A stretch of 64,000 nucleotides of DNA from Centropus unirufus (GCA_013397695.1 VYZI01000084.1:74570-138569); one strand, 5' to 3'. Positions 22,701-36,989 are shown, counted from the first letter of the stretch. Numbers and translations are program-made. Notes: a model not told the origin generated them from the letters alone.

Positions 22701-25700
22701 AACTGAGGAATCAAAATTTTCAGGATTTACCTCTTCCGAACGAGAGTTATTATTTTTTTTCCCGTCCTCCTGCTGAAAAGTTGGGAGACGCTGCCTGTGG
22801 GCCCCCGTAACTTTCTCCGAGGGTTATTGGCTCTGTGTCCTGGAGTTGCAGGGGGAGGGGAAGAAAGGGGAGTTGTGTCCCCCCCTTTTCCCACGGCTGT
22901 CCCCCCAAGGCTGGCTCTCCCAGGCTGGCTCCCCGATGCCACGGGAGAGAGGGAGCGAAGCTGGCGGGGAGGGGACGTGGGAAGGAGGAGGGCGGGCTGC
23001 AGCACCGCTGAGCCAATCCTCTCCGCGGCAAGGACACCAGAGAAAATGAGATTTATTCCAACTATCCAGGACAGAAAACTTCAGGAACTTCTCTGCCGCT
23101 CTCCCCCCTCCCCTACTTCCCCAGTGCTATTTCCCGTCCTCCGGCATTGGCTGCCTCCTGCTCCCAGGCTCCTGCTTGAATTAATTTGGGGGAAGGGGGG
23201 AGCCCAGGACCCTAGATAACCCAGTTAGGGGATTCTTGGCAGTGGGCAAAGGAAAGAAGTTTTCCCTCTTTGTGTGTGTGTGTGACCCCAAATGTATCGG
23301 ATGGGGTCATCCAATCCCACGTTGGATGGGAAGTTCCCAGTGCCCTCATTGTAGCGCTGCCAACCAGGAATGAGATCTAGGGGTGCAGGTCATGCCAGGA
23401 CCTGTGGGCAGCGTTGGGTTGGGTTTTAGCGGGATAACAGCCTCACTGAAGGCTCCGTGGGGCAGGTGGTGCTATGGGGTCGGGACAAGTGTCACAGCAG
23501 CAGCACAGCGTCAGAGCAGGGTGAAGGGCTGGCAGTGGGGGAATTCAGGGAGGTGCTCTTCCGTAGCACCAGGGAGGGCTTCTGCCCACACATGGGATAC
23601 CACATTTCCCTGGCTTTGTCCCTTGATGGTCACAGGGAAGAGGATGCTGTCAGTGCCAATGAGGAGCAAACTGCTGGTGGCCACAGCATCTCCCATGCCA
23701 TTAGTGACCCTCATGGACTCCAGGTGAGACCCAGTGGCTCTGCTGGGGAGCACCTGGTTGAGCGCAAGCACCACTTCAAGGCCCTGTGGAGGAGAAGGGA
23801 GGTGTCTCTGCTGGGAAAAAAGCAAGATGAGACTTGTTAGGGTTAAGCAGGGCCTAGCTGAAGGGCTTACAAGATGTCTGCAGAGAAGATGTCAAAATGG
23901 AGCCTGGTCTCTCACTGGGTTCAGGCAGCTCATACAGGGATGCCAAGGCAAGAGCATTTTTATTGCTCAGGGGTTTGCTAAGCTGAAGTAGGATTTTAGT
24001 ACTGTTCTCAGCCTCCTCGCCTCAGTTCTTCTCCTCTGTGAAATGGGATGGTTTGGTTTTCTACCTTCTGTGGAGGTCTTCTCCGTTAGGAATTAAGAAC
24101 ACTTGGGCTGCGCATTTTGGTGGTACTTCTAAGTGGGAGATGGGAGCTCAGATCTGAGGTGGGGTGAGCTGTGCCACTAGTGGGGAAAGGAGGAAAAATT
24201 GTGACCTGCATCCTTCCTGCTTGCCAGGGGTAAAGTAGGCATCTCTTCCCAAACGTCCTACTCAGAGGAAGCCAATGGGGGTGGTGGGAGAGGCAGGAAA
24301 ACACTTTTTCTTTGAGTGTTGTCCCTCTGCATGGCTGTCAGGGTGTCTTCCCCCACAGCCTGAGGGGCTCCCCCTCATTCCCCATTCCCCCATCCCCATG
24401 TCCTGCAGCAGGGGCTGTGGTGGGGAGTGGAGCCCGGGCGACGGCAGCCGCCTCCGCCAGGGAATGCAGAACAAATCTCTTCCAGATGGGACAGGGGCCA
24501 CGCTCCACTCCTTGCAGGGCGGCTGGCTCTCCACCGCCTCCTCCTCCTTGCCCCTGCTCCAAGCATCTCTGCTCTCCAGGCCAAGCCAGACTCTGTTTCC
24601 AGGAAAGTAGCTGGAAATCCCCCCTCTTCAGCACCCTTCCCAAAACTTTGTGGTCCTGTGGCCATGCCAGCTGGGTTGTGACTTCTGCCCTTTGAGTTAG
24701 AGCTTATGTGCTTTGGAGACTTCCAGGACCCATCCTGGCCTCTGATTCCTGACCCTTGCACCCTAGCAAGGGCTGCACCCTTCCTAGAGACTCTTCTTTC
24801 ATATACAGCTGCCTGGAATGTGAATCCATACAATCCTGCCTCCCAGCCTGTTTATCCACATTGGCTGATAAATGAGTGGTGGCTAAGGGGCTGGACGGTG
24901 CTGCGGAGCCACTGGATCACATGTGTGTGCCCTGGGCAGGAGCTAATGCCTGGATGCCTCCCAGCTTGGCTACCTTATTTGCCTTCCTTCACTCCAACCT
25001 TTCATCCCATCTGTGCCTCCAGCAGCAGTACCAGTCTCACCATTAAAGAGCCACCGGCCATTGGGCTTATCATGGGAGCAGACAAGTGGCCCCACAGCTT
25101 TCTTGGCTCAGGATTTGCTTTGATTCTCCTAACATCAAAGATGGGGCTGCGTAAATTGTAACCCCTCTTCTTCCCTGCACTCATCCCTCTGGGATGGGAC
25201 CAAGGTCTTATGGGTGGCTCAGTGAGAAGCAGAAGGAGAGAGGGATGCAGGGATGTTGAGGGGACCTGAATTCTCTGCCCCACACCTCCAGGTGTTCAGT
25301 CCTTCCTTCAGTCTCACTTTGCAGCCCCTGTTGCTTTCAGACCTTATGCCCAAAGGAGGCTGACGCGGGACTCCCCCGCCAGAGAAGAAAGATTCCCCTT
25401 TGCTCTTTTCCCAGTGCCTGGGGGGAGCCGAGGGAAGCTGATGGGATCATGTCAGCTTGTGGGCAGAGTGCTCGCTTCTGGATTTCTATTCTCTGCCATT
25501 TCTGTTTGCAGTCTTCCCTCCTGCCTTCCTTCCCTGGGAAATTTCTGGGAATGGGACTCCAGAAGCCTCATCCTGGAAATTTCCTGGGGAAGAAGGGCAG
25601 GCAGGAGGCTCAGTGAGAAGGGGGTGCCTTGCTCAGCTCACAAGAAGCAGATATCCTGTTGCTGCTAAGGGTCACCAGCTCATATTTCCTCGTTAACTGG

Positions 25701-27692
25701 GAGCGCCACTCATTTGTGGGTGACTTCCAGATGTTTCCATTCTCCTCACAGTGGCTGTGAGGGCACATACCACACGGATATGGGAATTACTGCCAGCAGT
25801 GCGGTGGGGGACAGACCCCTACCATGATGAGGAGAGGGGTCTGTAGAGTCCCTTGCCCCACCACACAACCCAGAGAGGCTTCATCATCCTAGTGCCCCTG
25901 GGTCCCTCCTCCCTGCTCCCAGCCCATGGCTCTCAGTGCTGCCTTCAGCCTGCACATCGCTGCCCGGGGGATGAGCTGCAGGCAGAGCTGGTTTTAGGGT
26001 GAACAAGCCAGGGTGGTGGCAGGAGGTGACCCCTTGGGACAAGGGATAGGTGTGAGGCACCCGTGTCTGCTCAGTGCATCCCTAGTTTGATGCCAGCCCT
26101 GGCTTTGTGGGCAATGGATTCCTCATACTCTGTAGTTTCTTCACCAGAATGATTTCTCCACTTATGGCACCTCCAGGGACGTGCTGGGCCAGGCTCAGCT
26201 GATTTTGGGGGCTGTGCCCCGAGTCCACACTCTGTGCTCATAGCCTTTGTGATAACAAGGAAGAGGGATGAGGCTGGTGCAGTTCCCGGCATCCTTGTGC
26301 TGCACCTGGGAAGGGCTGTGGTGAATGCTGCTGGCAGGCCACAGCATCGGATTAGACCCACTCGTACTAGAAGAGGATGGATCAACCTCTGCAAAAGTGT
26401 ATTTCGGATTTCTCCCATCAATTCCTTCAGCTCCCCTCCCCTGGAGCAGAGTGAGGCCACAGGAAGAGGATTGACCACATCCCGCTTGTGGAGTTTGCAA
26501 AGGGGGTGTGGAGGGTGCTTTATTCCCCGGGAACTCAAAGCTTTGGGGTTTGCCAAAGCCCAGGAGGAGATAGGGATGAGTTCCCAGGCGTGCTGGCAGA
26601 CTGCCTGCCTCCCTCTGCCCATCTCCTCCTATCCCAAATGTTTTCATCCTCCTTTCTCCTCCCACCCTCCCTGTCTTCCTTGTCATATGCTGGTCCTGTT
26701 TGTGGGCCAGGGATGGGGGGTGCTGTTGCGGGAAGGCGGATGGAGGGACAGACCCTGAACCACGTTCTCCTGACTTTCTGCCTGATGCAGAGAAGAAGGA
26801 AGGAGGGGCAAGGGGGACACATAACATAGCTGGGAGGGGAGAGAGGATGTTGCATAAACCAGAAGCAATCCAGGAACAGCTGTCTGTGGCCTGAAAGCAC
26901 CTCTGTGATTTTGGGCGCTGGGAAAGGAGATGCAAATATATGTATACACATGTATGTATATTACATACACTCTTCCCCCCATACACTACTTGATTCTCTG
27001 GTTCCTTTTCATAGACATTAGGGAGGTGCAAGAGGGACCAGGGATGGGGTGCTCAGCTATCAATTTGCTGCTTGGAGAAACATTTCTGTGTGCAGGGGAA
27101 TCTGGAGGTCTACCCTCCCCCAGATTTGTTCCCTTGGCAGGATAAGGAGGGGAAGCACTTCTGCAAGGGTTTAAAGCCTGTGCAAGCTGGAGGGATCCGG
27201 GATGGAGGTTTCTGGGGTGAGGAGAAAAAGGGGAAGATGGTGAGGGTAGGAAGGATGTGGTAGAGAGTGCATGGGGATGAGGGTGAGAAGCAAGAGGCTG
27301 GGGGGCTCTGGAGCCAAACAACCCTTTGGAGATTAATTGCATGAGGAGATGGGGAAAGGTGCTCTGGGGATAGGAGGAGCTGGGAATCTAAAGAGAAGGG
27401 AAAAGATTCCCAGGATTGGCATAGAAGAGGGGACTGTCAAGGGATGAAGAAGGGTCTATTGTACAGAGAGAAGATGAAGGGAATACAGAGTGCAGATGAA
27501 GAGATAAGTCATCCATGGGGGAAAGGAAGACCATGCATGAGGAACATGTTCTGGTCAAAGGGAAGAGGTGAAAGCCAGGGGAGTGGCTGGACACAAGGCC
27601 TGGACAACACTTTTATCATAATGATTTTGCCTGTCCATCCAGCCTATGTATTTTTGGCCCACGGAAGGAAGGGGGTGGGGATGCAGAGGCAG

Positions 27693-27886
27693 CTAAAAAT
27701 AGGGGTGTCCCTGCCCATTCCCCCAAGGCGGGCATCCGTCTGTCTGTCTGCCTGCCTGCGGGGTTGCTGCAGGATCTGGAGGAGGGGAGCAGGCCCAGCC
27801 TCTTTCCCCATGGCGTCTGGCTCTGCTTTTGTTTGTCTCACAGCCCTTCGGGGACAGGAAGAGGCCGCGGGGCCAGGGAACAATGG
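27693..27886. promoter_or_regulatory. Candidate enhancer: MEF2 site plus SOX site beside a GC-rich patch
   Basis: A perfect MEF2 consensus CTAAAAATAG occurs at 27693-27702, and a SOX-type AACAATGG at 27879-27886 lies within a local CpG-containing patch (about 27.84-27.97 kb). The combination in otherwise plain intergenic DNA suggests a regulatory element or an alternative first exon of CDC42EP1. Motif matches alone are weak evidence. Confidence 0.25.
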
Positions 27887-28420
27887 TTCATTCTCTGGGA
27901 GTCCGCGCCTGCCGAGGAGCGATAGGGGACGCGGGACAGTGGCCAGCAGGCGGGCAGAGCTTCCCAGTGCCACTGCCACGGGAGCTTGTCCCCCAGGAAA
28001 AGATGGGGTCTACTTGTGGGGTGCAGGGGGGACCTTTCCCAGCCCATCCTTCTTCTCCAGACCCCAAGCCAAGACCAGGGAGGCAATGCCAGGAACCCAA
28101 AGAGCAGTAGGAGCATGGCTCTGACCAGCACTGGGGAAACCGGTTGTTTTGTAGCTTCTCCTTGAGCCTGTGAAACCTGCAGGGAGCGTGGCTGGAGGTG
28201 GCATCCCCTGGTGGGAATGTCCCCAGCTGGGCCTGTGGAGGTGTTTATTTGGGAGTGGTAGCTGTCTCTCTCTGCCCTGGCCGCTCTCTATTCCAGCCAT
28301 GACCATGCTTGCTGAGGCAGCGCCAGGACTGCTTGTGTGTGGTCTGGGAGATGGCCAAGGGGCACGGATAGGTGTGCATGGTGGGGTGTGTGTGTTGTGT
28401 GTCCCCCTGTGTGTGCGCGC

Positions 28421-28440
28421 GTGATAAAACCTTTTATCAC
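28421..28440. promoter_or_regulatory. Inverted repeat forming a head-to-head GATA palindrome
   Basis: Nine-base arms (gtgataaaa and ttttatcac) are separated by two bases. Each arm contains a GATA core. The palindrome directly follows an alternating GT/CGCGCG run (28381-28420), which is prone to Z-DNA. It could be a paired GATA-factor site, but this is inferred from sequence shape only. Confidence 0.35.
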
Positions 28441-31400
28441 ACCTCTTTGCTCACCAGAACCCCCTCTCTTTTCTCCTGAAACTTTCTCTCCTATGACCGT
28501 TTCTTCCTGGGATTGTTAAATTTGACAACCGGGTGGTAGAAACGCTTCAGGAAGAGTCTCTTTCCATACTTACCCAGACCTGGTATGGGTGAGAGGAGGT
28601 GGAATTAGCACCTGAGGTAGGGGAGAAGTGAGGAGATATTTTGAAGAGGCTGAGCAAGGAGGGGACAGAAGAGCCTCCCCATTTCTAACCCCCTTTTTTT
28701 TCAAGGTCTTGGATGCTTGGGGCTGAATGCTTGCCAGGGCTCCTCTTGTTTACTCAGCCGGGGAGCTAACACATCCAAGGTCTCTGCTGACTCCACTTTC
28801 CCACAGGCTGCTGGCGGGCGCATTCCAGGGCAGAGTGGAGATCAGCGCAGAGGCATGCCAGAGGTTTCCATCCGGGATGCTGCCCCACACCCCTTGCCCT
28901 CCCTTGTCATCCAGCACCTCTGTCCAGGCTGTGAAGAGCGGGCAACACATTTGGCTGGCATCCTAGGCTTTTAAAAGCCAAGGCTGGAACAGGGCCCAAG
29001 CATGGACCAGGACCACAGGGACAGGAATCTGCCTCTCAAGCTGAATGCCTGCAGCAAGGCTTGATCCTTCTCCCTGCTCTGCTCCAGAGGTTGCAGTCCT
29101 GCTCCCTGTGGTGACCCATGGGAGATATGTGGAGAAGCAGTAGATCTTAGCTTAATCCTCCCCCAGGGAAAAGAAGTAACCCACTCCTAGGAACTAGTCA
29201 CATCTCTTTCGTCTTAGGATGGGCACCTATTCCTGTGGCTGGGCTTAGCTTATTGAGGGTTAAAATTCCTGATCTCTGCAAGAGCAACTGTGTGAACTGA
29301 AGGAGGAGGAGCTGGACCCTTTTCCTGCAGGCACCCTCTCTGGTCCCTCCTGGGAAGCTGCCCTGACCTGGCATGGTTGCCTTTGGTTTTAGGAGGGAAG
29401 GCCACAACATTTTTAAAAATAAGCACCAGGAGATAAACAAGGGTTTGGAGAGCTGGCTGCAGGGCCAGGGCGGGAGAGCAGCTCTTGCCAGCTCCCCATC
29501 CCAGCAATGCTCCCTCCTCTCCAGGGCAGCTGGCATCTTTGCCTCCTTGGACCTCGGGTTTCTGGCTAAGGACTGCTCCGACCTTTCCTCCCCACCTGGA
29601 CTGGCCTGTGGAGGCTCCTTTATGCCTAGCCCCAGTGTCTGGAAGAAGGGGCCTCGTCTCCCTCCTCGGCTGCCACAGGAAATGCGGAGCCTGGAGGTCA
29701 GGGGCCAGCTGGCAGCTCGTCCCATGGGGGCCAAGCAGCTCAACGCTGGGGCTTCTATCACGCTAGTGAGTGTTGGAGGAAAGGGGAGGAGCTGTGGAAG
29801 AGAGGGGAGAGGGCCAGGCTTTTCCTGTTTATGTGACTACCAGACCCTCAAGAAAGGGAAAGGGTTTGGAAAACTCCTTGCTCTTGGGTGGGCTCCAGCT
29901 AGTGTCTGTTGGCTCTCAGCCTTGGGGTTGCATCCCCGGAGCAGAGAGCGACTCCTTCCCAAGCGAAATGGGCATCCAGTTCCCAGGGGGCTGGGATAAT
30001 ATTCCTGGGGTTCATGAAGGTCTGCTCTAGCAGTGAGGCTGGGGTTGGCTTCTTGGGAAGTAAGGCATGGCTTCTGCTGCACCTTTGGCTTTTGTTTGTC
30101 TCTGGCTTTGGCAGATGCTGGTCTCTATGGGATGGTCTGAAGGCCAAAGAGCCACTCAGGCCAAGCTGAGGAGGTAGCTGGGTGGACTGACTCTAGGATA
30201 CAGGAATGGGGAGCTCTGGGAATGCCAGGCATGTAGGAGTGCTTAGGGGAAGGTTACAAATCACACCACACTCAGCCACAATGCCTTCAGCACTGAGTTG
30301 GTGAAGAAAGCAGAAGGGCTGCAAGACTTCCCACATTATCTAGGGTCACATCCTGCAGGGCATTTGGTGTCGCCATGGTGGTATGCAGAGAAGGAAATGA
30401 GGACCAAGGCCGTGCTCTCGCCTCCACATCCGCCACCTAACCACTCTGGCTGAGGTTACCCCTGTACCCATTTGTTGAATCTCAGCTTTTCTTTGTAGCC
30501 CTTGGCCCGTGCTGAAAAGGGGTTAAGGGATGCTCTGTGCAGACCCACCACTGGAGCACTCCCCATTAGGCACTGCTAAGAGAAGCAGTTGGGAGCTTTG
30601 GCCCCTTTGCTGCCATGAAGGTTAGCCTGGCCTGGCTCCATGCAGCAGCCATCTCTGATTAGTTGTAGGATGAGAATGGCTGGGCCCAGCATAGGTTCGG
30701 GAAGAGATGGAGGGGAATTAATACATCTTGGTGTGAGTCCAGCATCTTAAGAGTGGAAAAGCTCAAGAAGGGCCTCCAGCAGTCAGGAGTGAGGAGCTCT
30801 GGCTAGTCTGCATGGCAGGAACAGGCACAGCCCTTGGCACCCCACATCCTTCCCTTTGCGAGGGCTCCAGCAGAAGGCCAAGCCGATCCGAAGATTCTGG
30901 GCTTTGCCCTGGCACTTTCCCAGTCACCTCCTTGCCCAAGGGCTTGGACGGTGGGGTGGTGCCACCCTATGGCTCTGGAGCGGTGTTACAACTGCTGGTG
31001 ACAGCTGTTCATTGTCTTCTCCAGAGAAACTTTGCCTCAGTTAGCATGAATTCAGCTCTTTTCCCCGTCTGTGTCATTGGCTGTGTTTGCTGTCCAGCCA
31101 TGGAGAAAATGTCCTAGCCTGGTCCTGACTGACTGAAACCTCAACGAACTCAGCATGCCTCTCTCTTTTGCAGTTGCATTGGCCTCCTTTGGACAGCCAG
31201 GTATTCCTGTGGCTAGAAAACCACCAGGCTGGGGTTTGTTGCCCAAATCAGGAGCTGCAAGGCCAGGTGCACAGGTGAATCAGGATCTGTCCTCTGACAG
31301 TTGCTGCTGGAGCTTCGAGGGGTTGCAGGCTGAAACACCAACTTGCCTTCCCATGTACATCACCAGCCCGTGTCGTCAATGCCCCAACTGTTGTAGCAGA

Positions 31401-34400
31401 AGAGGCTTTATGGTGACTTCTGTCTGTTACTTTATGGAGCAAATTTACCGGTGGACAGCATCTTCATTCCTCAACACATGAACCTTGACCCTTTCGCAGA
31501 TACAGCCCATGTTCAGTATCACGGGTGTGATACAGGATGATATTTCCCTCTCCTGCTCTTCCTCCGTGAGCATCTGGCCACTCTCAGTCTAACAGTGACT
31601 TTTAGGGACTTTGGCTGCCAGAAATCCTCAGCCATGCTGTGTGCCATCTCAGAAGAGGAGCATATGGCACTTGGATCATCTCAGGGAGGAAGAAGGTATG
31701 GTGTAAGTGGTGTTTTCCACCTAAGATCCTTCCGTCCCTCCTGTTGAAGCTTCATGAAGGACTGGGGCATTTCTGAAGTGGGCAGAGCTGATGTTCCAGC
31801 TAAAAATCTAATCTCCTGGTGGACAATTTATTCTTCTGAATTCAAACTGCTTACAGTCAGTTTGCTCATCCATGTAACAGCATCTGAGCTGGTGCTGGTG
31901 ATTTTCACCGTCTCAGTGTCTTCAACTTCAGCTGCCCTGAAGACGCAAGGCAGGGTTTGTGTTCTGGTCTGTCTTTTCTCCTACCCTAAGGGAGGGCTCA
32001 TATGGGATGGTGGAAACGTGCTTCTGGGAGGCTGGCTAGCTTTGGGCACAGGACCACTGATGATCCTGTAATCCAGTGGAGTCTTCTTGGAGAGGAAGAC
32101 ATCTCTTATCTAGGGAAACCTGACATCCCACAAGCCTGAAGATGAGGCTGGAGCTCTGCTGGAGTGGGAACTGGAGTTTTTTGTTTGCTCTAACTAGGTG
32201 GGTGTTCGCGGAGATGTGAAAGTATTGGGAGGCTAGGATGGAAAGGGCATTTGTGACTGAGGAGCTCAGAGGGAAGGCACAGGTAGGATGGAGAAGAGAA
32301 TGTAGCTGGTATGTGTGGGTGTGCAGAGGAGATGCTCTCTGTTGCAAAGCTCTTTAGACATATTGATTTCTCTTCTGCACAGTGCCATCTTACCTGTCTG
32401 ACTTCTAGTCCAGCCTGATAACCCAGCTCATCTAACTCATTTGCCTTCCTCTGCAGAACAGAGGCTGCAGAACAGCTATGCCTCTTATTCAGTCAGCCTG
32501 GATTTGTGGCAGACCTCATTCACAGGAGCAAACCTTGGGCTGCAGGGAGCAGAAGTGGGACTTGGAGGAGGAGAGATAGCCCATTTCCCCTGGTTGCTAA
32601 CAGGGCAGGTCTGGGTCTAGTGAGAACACCTAAGTGACACTGAAACCAGCAGTATTAGACATGTCCAGAATGACTGGAGCATTTGTGAGGTCCTGTAGGA
32701 CTGTTTGTGGGATCTTAATTGAGGACATCACCCTTCTCAAGCATTTTTTTTTCCAGGATAACGCTGAAGTCATATTGAGATTAATGCTTTGAATTGTGAT
32801 TCCCATGCAAAGCTACCCCAAAGTTATGTCCTGAGAGGTGGAAAACACTTCATATTTCTGCTTGGCAAAGGAGCTCTCTGCAGCACCCAACAGCTGGTTG
32901 AAGTTGGCATAGTCACATTGACCTCTGGTGGCTGCAGCCTCAGTGTACAAGGAGAGCATTAAAGAAGAGTTGGGTTTGGTCTGCTGTTGCCTGCTGCAAT
33001 GAAAATGCAGCTAGCTTTGTTCCTTCTCTGGGTTCTGTCCCCCATCGCCTTGCCTCTTGGACAGTCATTTCTTCTCTGCCCAAAGCACGTGTGATCTACC
33101 CACTCTTTCTGTGTGCAGCTACAGCCTATGTAGTTCTCCTCCCTTGGAGTCAAATTCTGCTTGCGTGCACACCGGTAAAAAACAAAGGTGGATCCTTTGT
33201 TGGAGAGCTGAGTTCACTCCAAGTTTCTAGATAGAATGGGTCATACCTGGAGAGAGTGGATATGCTCCCCTGACTCCAATGTGACTTCTGTATGGTCAGT
33301 GTTTGGACCCTTCTTGTGCAGTGGAGTCCAGACTTCAATAGGCCTTTTGCAGAGCCTTGATGAAGAAGCAGCCGAGAAAATTGGATTCACAATGAGTAGT
33401 GAGATAGACTCTTGGATGGCACATTTTCTGGAGAGAGAGAAAAAGAAAAAGCTAAGACTGATCCCACAGGGATAATCCTTTAAGAATAAGGCAACTGCGA
33501 GCAAGGCTGAGCTGGGAGCCAAGCATGAAGAGATTTCCAGGCTCAACTCTGTTGAGGTGGAGAGCATTTATCATGGGGTGCTTCAGAGCTAGGAAACCTA
33601 TCTTGGTGACTTGAATCCCATCAGCCTGCTCTAATTCAGGTCTTCCTTGCCACCCTGCACACCTCAGTGCCCTAATGAGGATGAGAGGTGTTGCCAATAC
33701 CTTACCAAAAGGCTCCCACACACTTATGCCTTCTGTAGCTCCAGGCAATGGGTGTGTGTGTGAGGGGGAGGAATGCTGAAGGAAATATTTGCTTGTTTTG
33801 CTGTCTCCACACACAGAGACATGCATTTCCTTCCTGCTAGGAAAGCCACTGGTCCTTTTTTGGGGAGGCCTCCTTCCTCCTCCTCTTCTGCATTCATCAC
33901 CACCACCGTGAAGGGAACAAACCACTGTCAGCGTGTGGGGGCAATCTTACATCTGCTATGAAAATCACCAAGGAGATGAGCAGGTAGTTAAAAGTCCTTG
34001 CAAAGGTTACTGATATAAATACTCAGTTTTATGAGTGTCATTAGGAAAATAAAAATGTTGATTGTTTTTCTGCTGTATGAGCGTTAGCTAATCTGAAGTG
34101 AACCAGCGTATGAGCCATTAGATCAGAATGAAGTCGATAATTCTGTTTCACAACCTCTTTCATGTTTTCAGCGTTTGTGTTTGTTCCACACAGGAACAAA
34201 AACTGCAGCATTTTTTTTCACTACGCCAAATCGTGTTGGGACAGCTACTGCAGGGTGGAAGTTATTTAATAGCAACTATTATGAAAGGAGTTGGGCTCCT
34301 TTCATTTCAAACTCTCTTTCTGGACCTGGTTAGGGATACCACCCTGGATCTTAGCAAACCTCTCCACTGAAGCCTCATTGGAACCTATAGGTCCTTGCAA

Positions 34401-36989
34401 ATCACAGGACTGCGACAAGAATAGCATATTTTGATTGGAAAAAAAACCCAAAGAAGCAAACAAGGAGTACGTTACTGAAGATGTTCTTACCAAGTCACAT
34501 TACAGACCTGCACAGATAGGAGGTTTCAGGGCTGGTCTGTGAAGATACTATGCTTCCCAAAAGACAGGACAGGACTTTACAAAGCACCTAAACTCACCAT
34601 CTGTAACTGGAGCTTGAGCTTATATGGGTGGTGTTTTAGCCACACGATTGGGAATTCAATGAATTTCTTCCTGCCTCAGGCCTTTCCAAAGCTGTTTCCA
34701 GGAGAGGTGAAATGATGCAGTGTTGGAGCACACCCAGCCCTGCTCCCCGCAGCATGGGCTCGCTCACCTCCAAGGAATCTCACATCCCACTACCCTCTGG
34801 GTGCCGTCTGTCCCATCCACACCACAAGGTCCTACAGGAGACCCAGCTGCCTGTCACACTCTGTGGGTCACGTATGCTAAGCCCTTCCTCCGGTGGTGGA
34901 AACAACACGTGGCTCACCATTTGCTGGCCTGTCATAGATTTCCTGTGCTAGCCAGCATGGCTTGGAAACTTTTACCAGTGCAACTATTTTGGTTTGGACT
35001 TGAAAAAAAAACAAACCAACCCACTAACTCCTGGGGTACCTGCTGAGCTCAGAGACCCTTTGTGAAGGGAAGAGGCTGATGGTGCTTGATGTGGGAGCTG
35101 GTCTGTCTGATGTCTGCACGCTCTGAGTCACAAAGCACCGCAGCCGTTGCCCCTGGGGTCAGGGCGGGTGGAGGGAGAGGTTTCTTTGACATCAGCCTTC
35201 AGTTTGTCTCTCCCTGGGTGAACGAGAGAAACCAAGCCTTGTTTTGGGGCTTTTATCACGGCTGCGAAGATCTTATCTTCCATCACCTAATAATATCCTG
35301 CTCAGGCAATCTTTTCACTCGAGAGTCAGAGAGAAAGAGACCTGGGTTGTTTGTGTGACCAGCAGGCAAAGGTTGATGTGGCTTGAGTCAGAAGGGCTTC
35401 CCTGCAGGCATCTTTACTTTCGATGGCTCAGCTCCAGGCCTCTGGCTGGAGGTATGGGCTGGAGCTTGGAGCTCTGGTGGTCCTGCATCACTTCGCGGCG
35501 GAGCTGGGCAGGCAGTTGGGACCCCTCACAGGAGAGGGTGAGTCAGCAGCAAATTCAGACACTCAGAGTGTCAACCGGTGCCTGTTGGGGCGGATGCCGT
35601 GCCAGAGGAGGTGGCGTTTGCCAAAAGTCCTGAGTGCACACGTTTGCCTGGTGTTTGCTCAGTACCTGTGTACATTTTGCCGCAGAAAGGCTATGTATCT
35701 GTGTGATGCTCTGTGTGTGATGGTGTGTCTGCCACTGGCCTTGGAGGAGAAACACATGAAGATGACAAACAAATGCAGAGAGAATCTTACAGGGCAGGGG
35801 TCTCGGTTCATACCTCAAGATTGTTTCATACACCCCACACTTTGGTTTCTTCACTTCTCTGAGGGGGAAAAGAAAAGTTGCCAGGCAGAGGTGGGGTCTA
35901 GAAGGGTGGGATGCTGAGGACATCTCCCTTTCAGGAACGTGTTGGACGGTGCAGGAGCAATGTAGGGCTCTTTCATGTTGTATTGAGATTTGGAGGGGTG
36001 CACAGCACTACTCTGGGCTACCCCATGGGCTGCCCTCGAGGCTGGAGAGAATCAGGTGAACTGTTTTTTTATGAGCTTGATATCACATTGGGAATCTCTT
36101 GCACAGAGCCTGGTCCTGGTCCAACCTATACCGGTCACTGAGGTCTGAGGTTTGACACTGTTAAGTGATGAAATGCAAGTGAAATGGGGTTGCTAGAGAA
36201 AATGAAAACCACACACACCTTGGAATGGGAGGTGTATGATGTTGCACCTAACTAGGCTGTCCAATTCACCCCTGCCAGACCCCTCCTAATCCCAGATTTG
36301 GGCAACTGATTATTTGGCCAGGGGGGAGATTACCCTATGCAGGTTCTTTGGGATGCTGCATGGACACACAGATTCACTTCTGGGATTGCTTGTGAACCCT
36401 TGGGCTGGAAGAGGAGGAATTCTTCCTGGAATCTTTCCCTGGCCCAGGGGACTCAGTGCTTGGTCAGGCTGGCTAATGCAAGCCACTGCATGCCCTGGGG
36501 TATGGCTCAGTCATACAGCCCTGAGGTTGCCTCCACACCCAGCTCCACCCACAGACACTATGGAGGACTGGGGGCCAAAATTAAGCCTGTGGGACCTCTT
36601 CTTGGTCTAGATCGGGCTTCTGTCCACCTTCCCCAACTTTCTCCCCTTGCTGAACCCCCGCCTCCAGCCAGAACCAGCCCTACACCTGAGGTGGCCAGGC
36701 TACCATTTTTTGAGTCTTTGAGCCAAAAAAACCCGCTCCTCCTTACGCATTTCTTTGCAAGCAGAGCTGGGGAGAAGGGACCCCCCTCCTACCCGAGCAG
36801 GATTCTGGCTCAGAGGCCAAGCCTGGCACCCTCTTCTCTGTCGGGAGGTGAAGCCGGGTGCGTTTTCAGAAGAGAAGTCGCTGGCGAGCCACATCCTTCC
36901 GGAGAGCAGCTTCATCCCGGGGCTGGGGAGCGGGGGGAGAAAGACGGGACACACGCAGTGAAAAAGCCTTTCCCTGGCTCGCCCAGGTG

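Larger units (their letters stand above)
18927..36800. other. Intergenic region between divergent CDC42EP1 and CARD10
   Basis: About 18 kb with no convincing protein gene on either strand; the open frames are short, lack family matches and show no consistent splice structure. It should contain the CDC42EP1 5' UTR exon and promoter, and regulatory DNA for both neighbours. Items worth recording are listed separately: a candidate minus-strand promoter and donor (21.76-22.24 kb), homopolymer and pyrimidine tracts (22.36-22.70 kb), a short TG run (about 23.27 kb), a MEF2/SOX-containing GC-rich patch (27.7-27.97 kb) and a GATA palindrome (28.42 kb). Confidence 0.6.

Noticed and set aside
26195..27031. 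278-codon minus-strand open frame
   Set aside because: Despite its length it has no recognisable domain, lies in repeat-like intergenic DNA including a TATG/TACA microsatellite-like patch, and overlaps other open frames.
33236..33475. Open frame with a coding-like stretch SLDEEAAEKIGFTMSSEIDS
   Set aside because: It looked exon-like, but no family match and no paired splice sites could be found; kept as chance.
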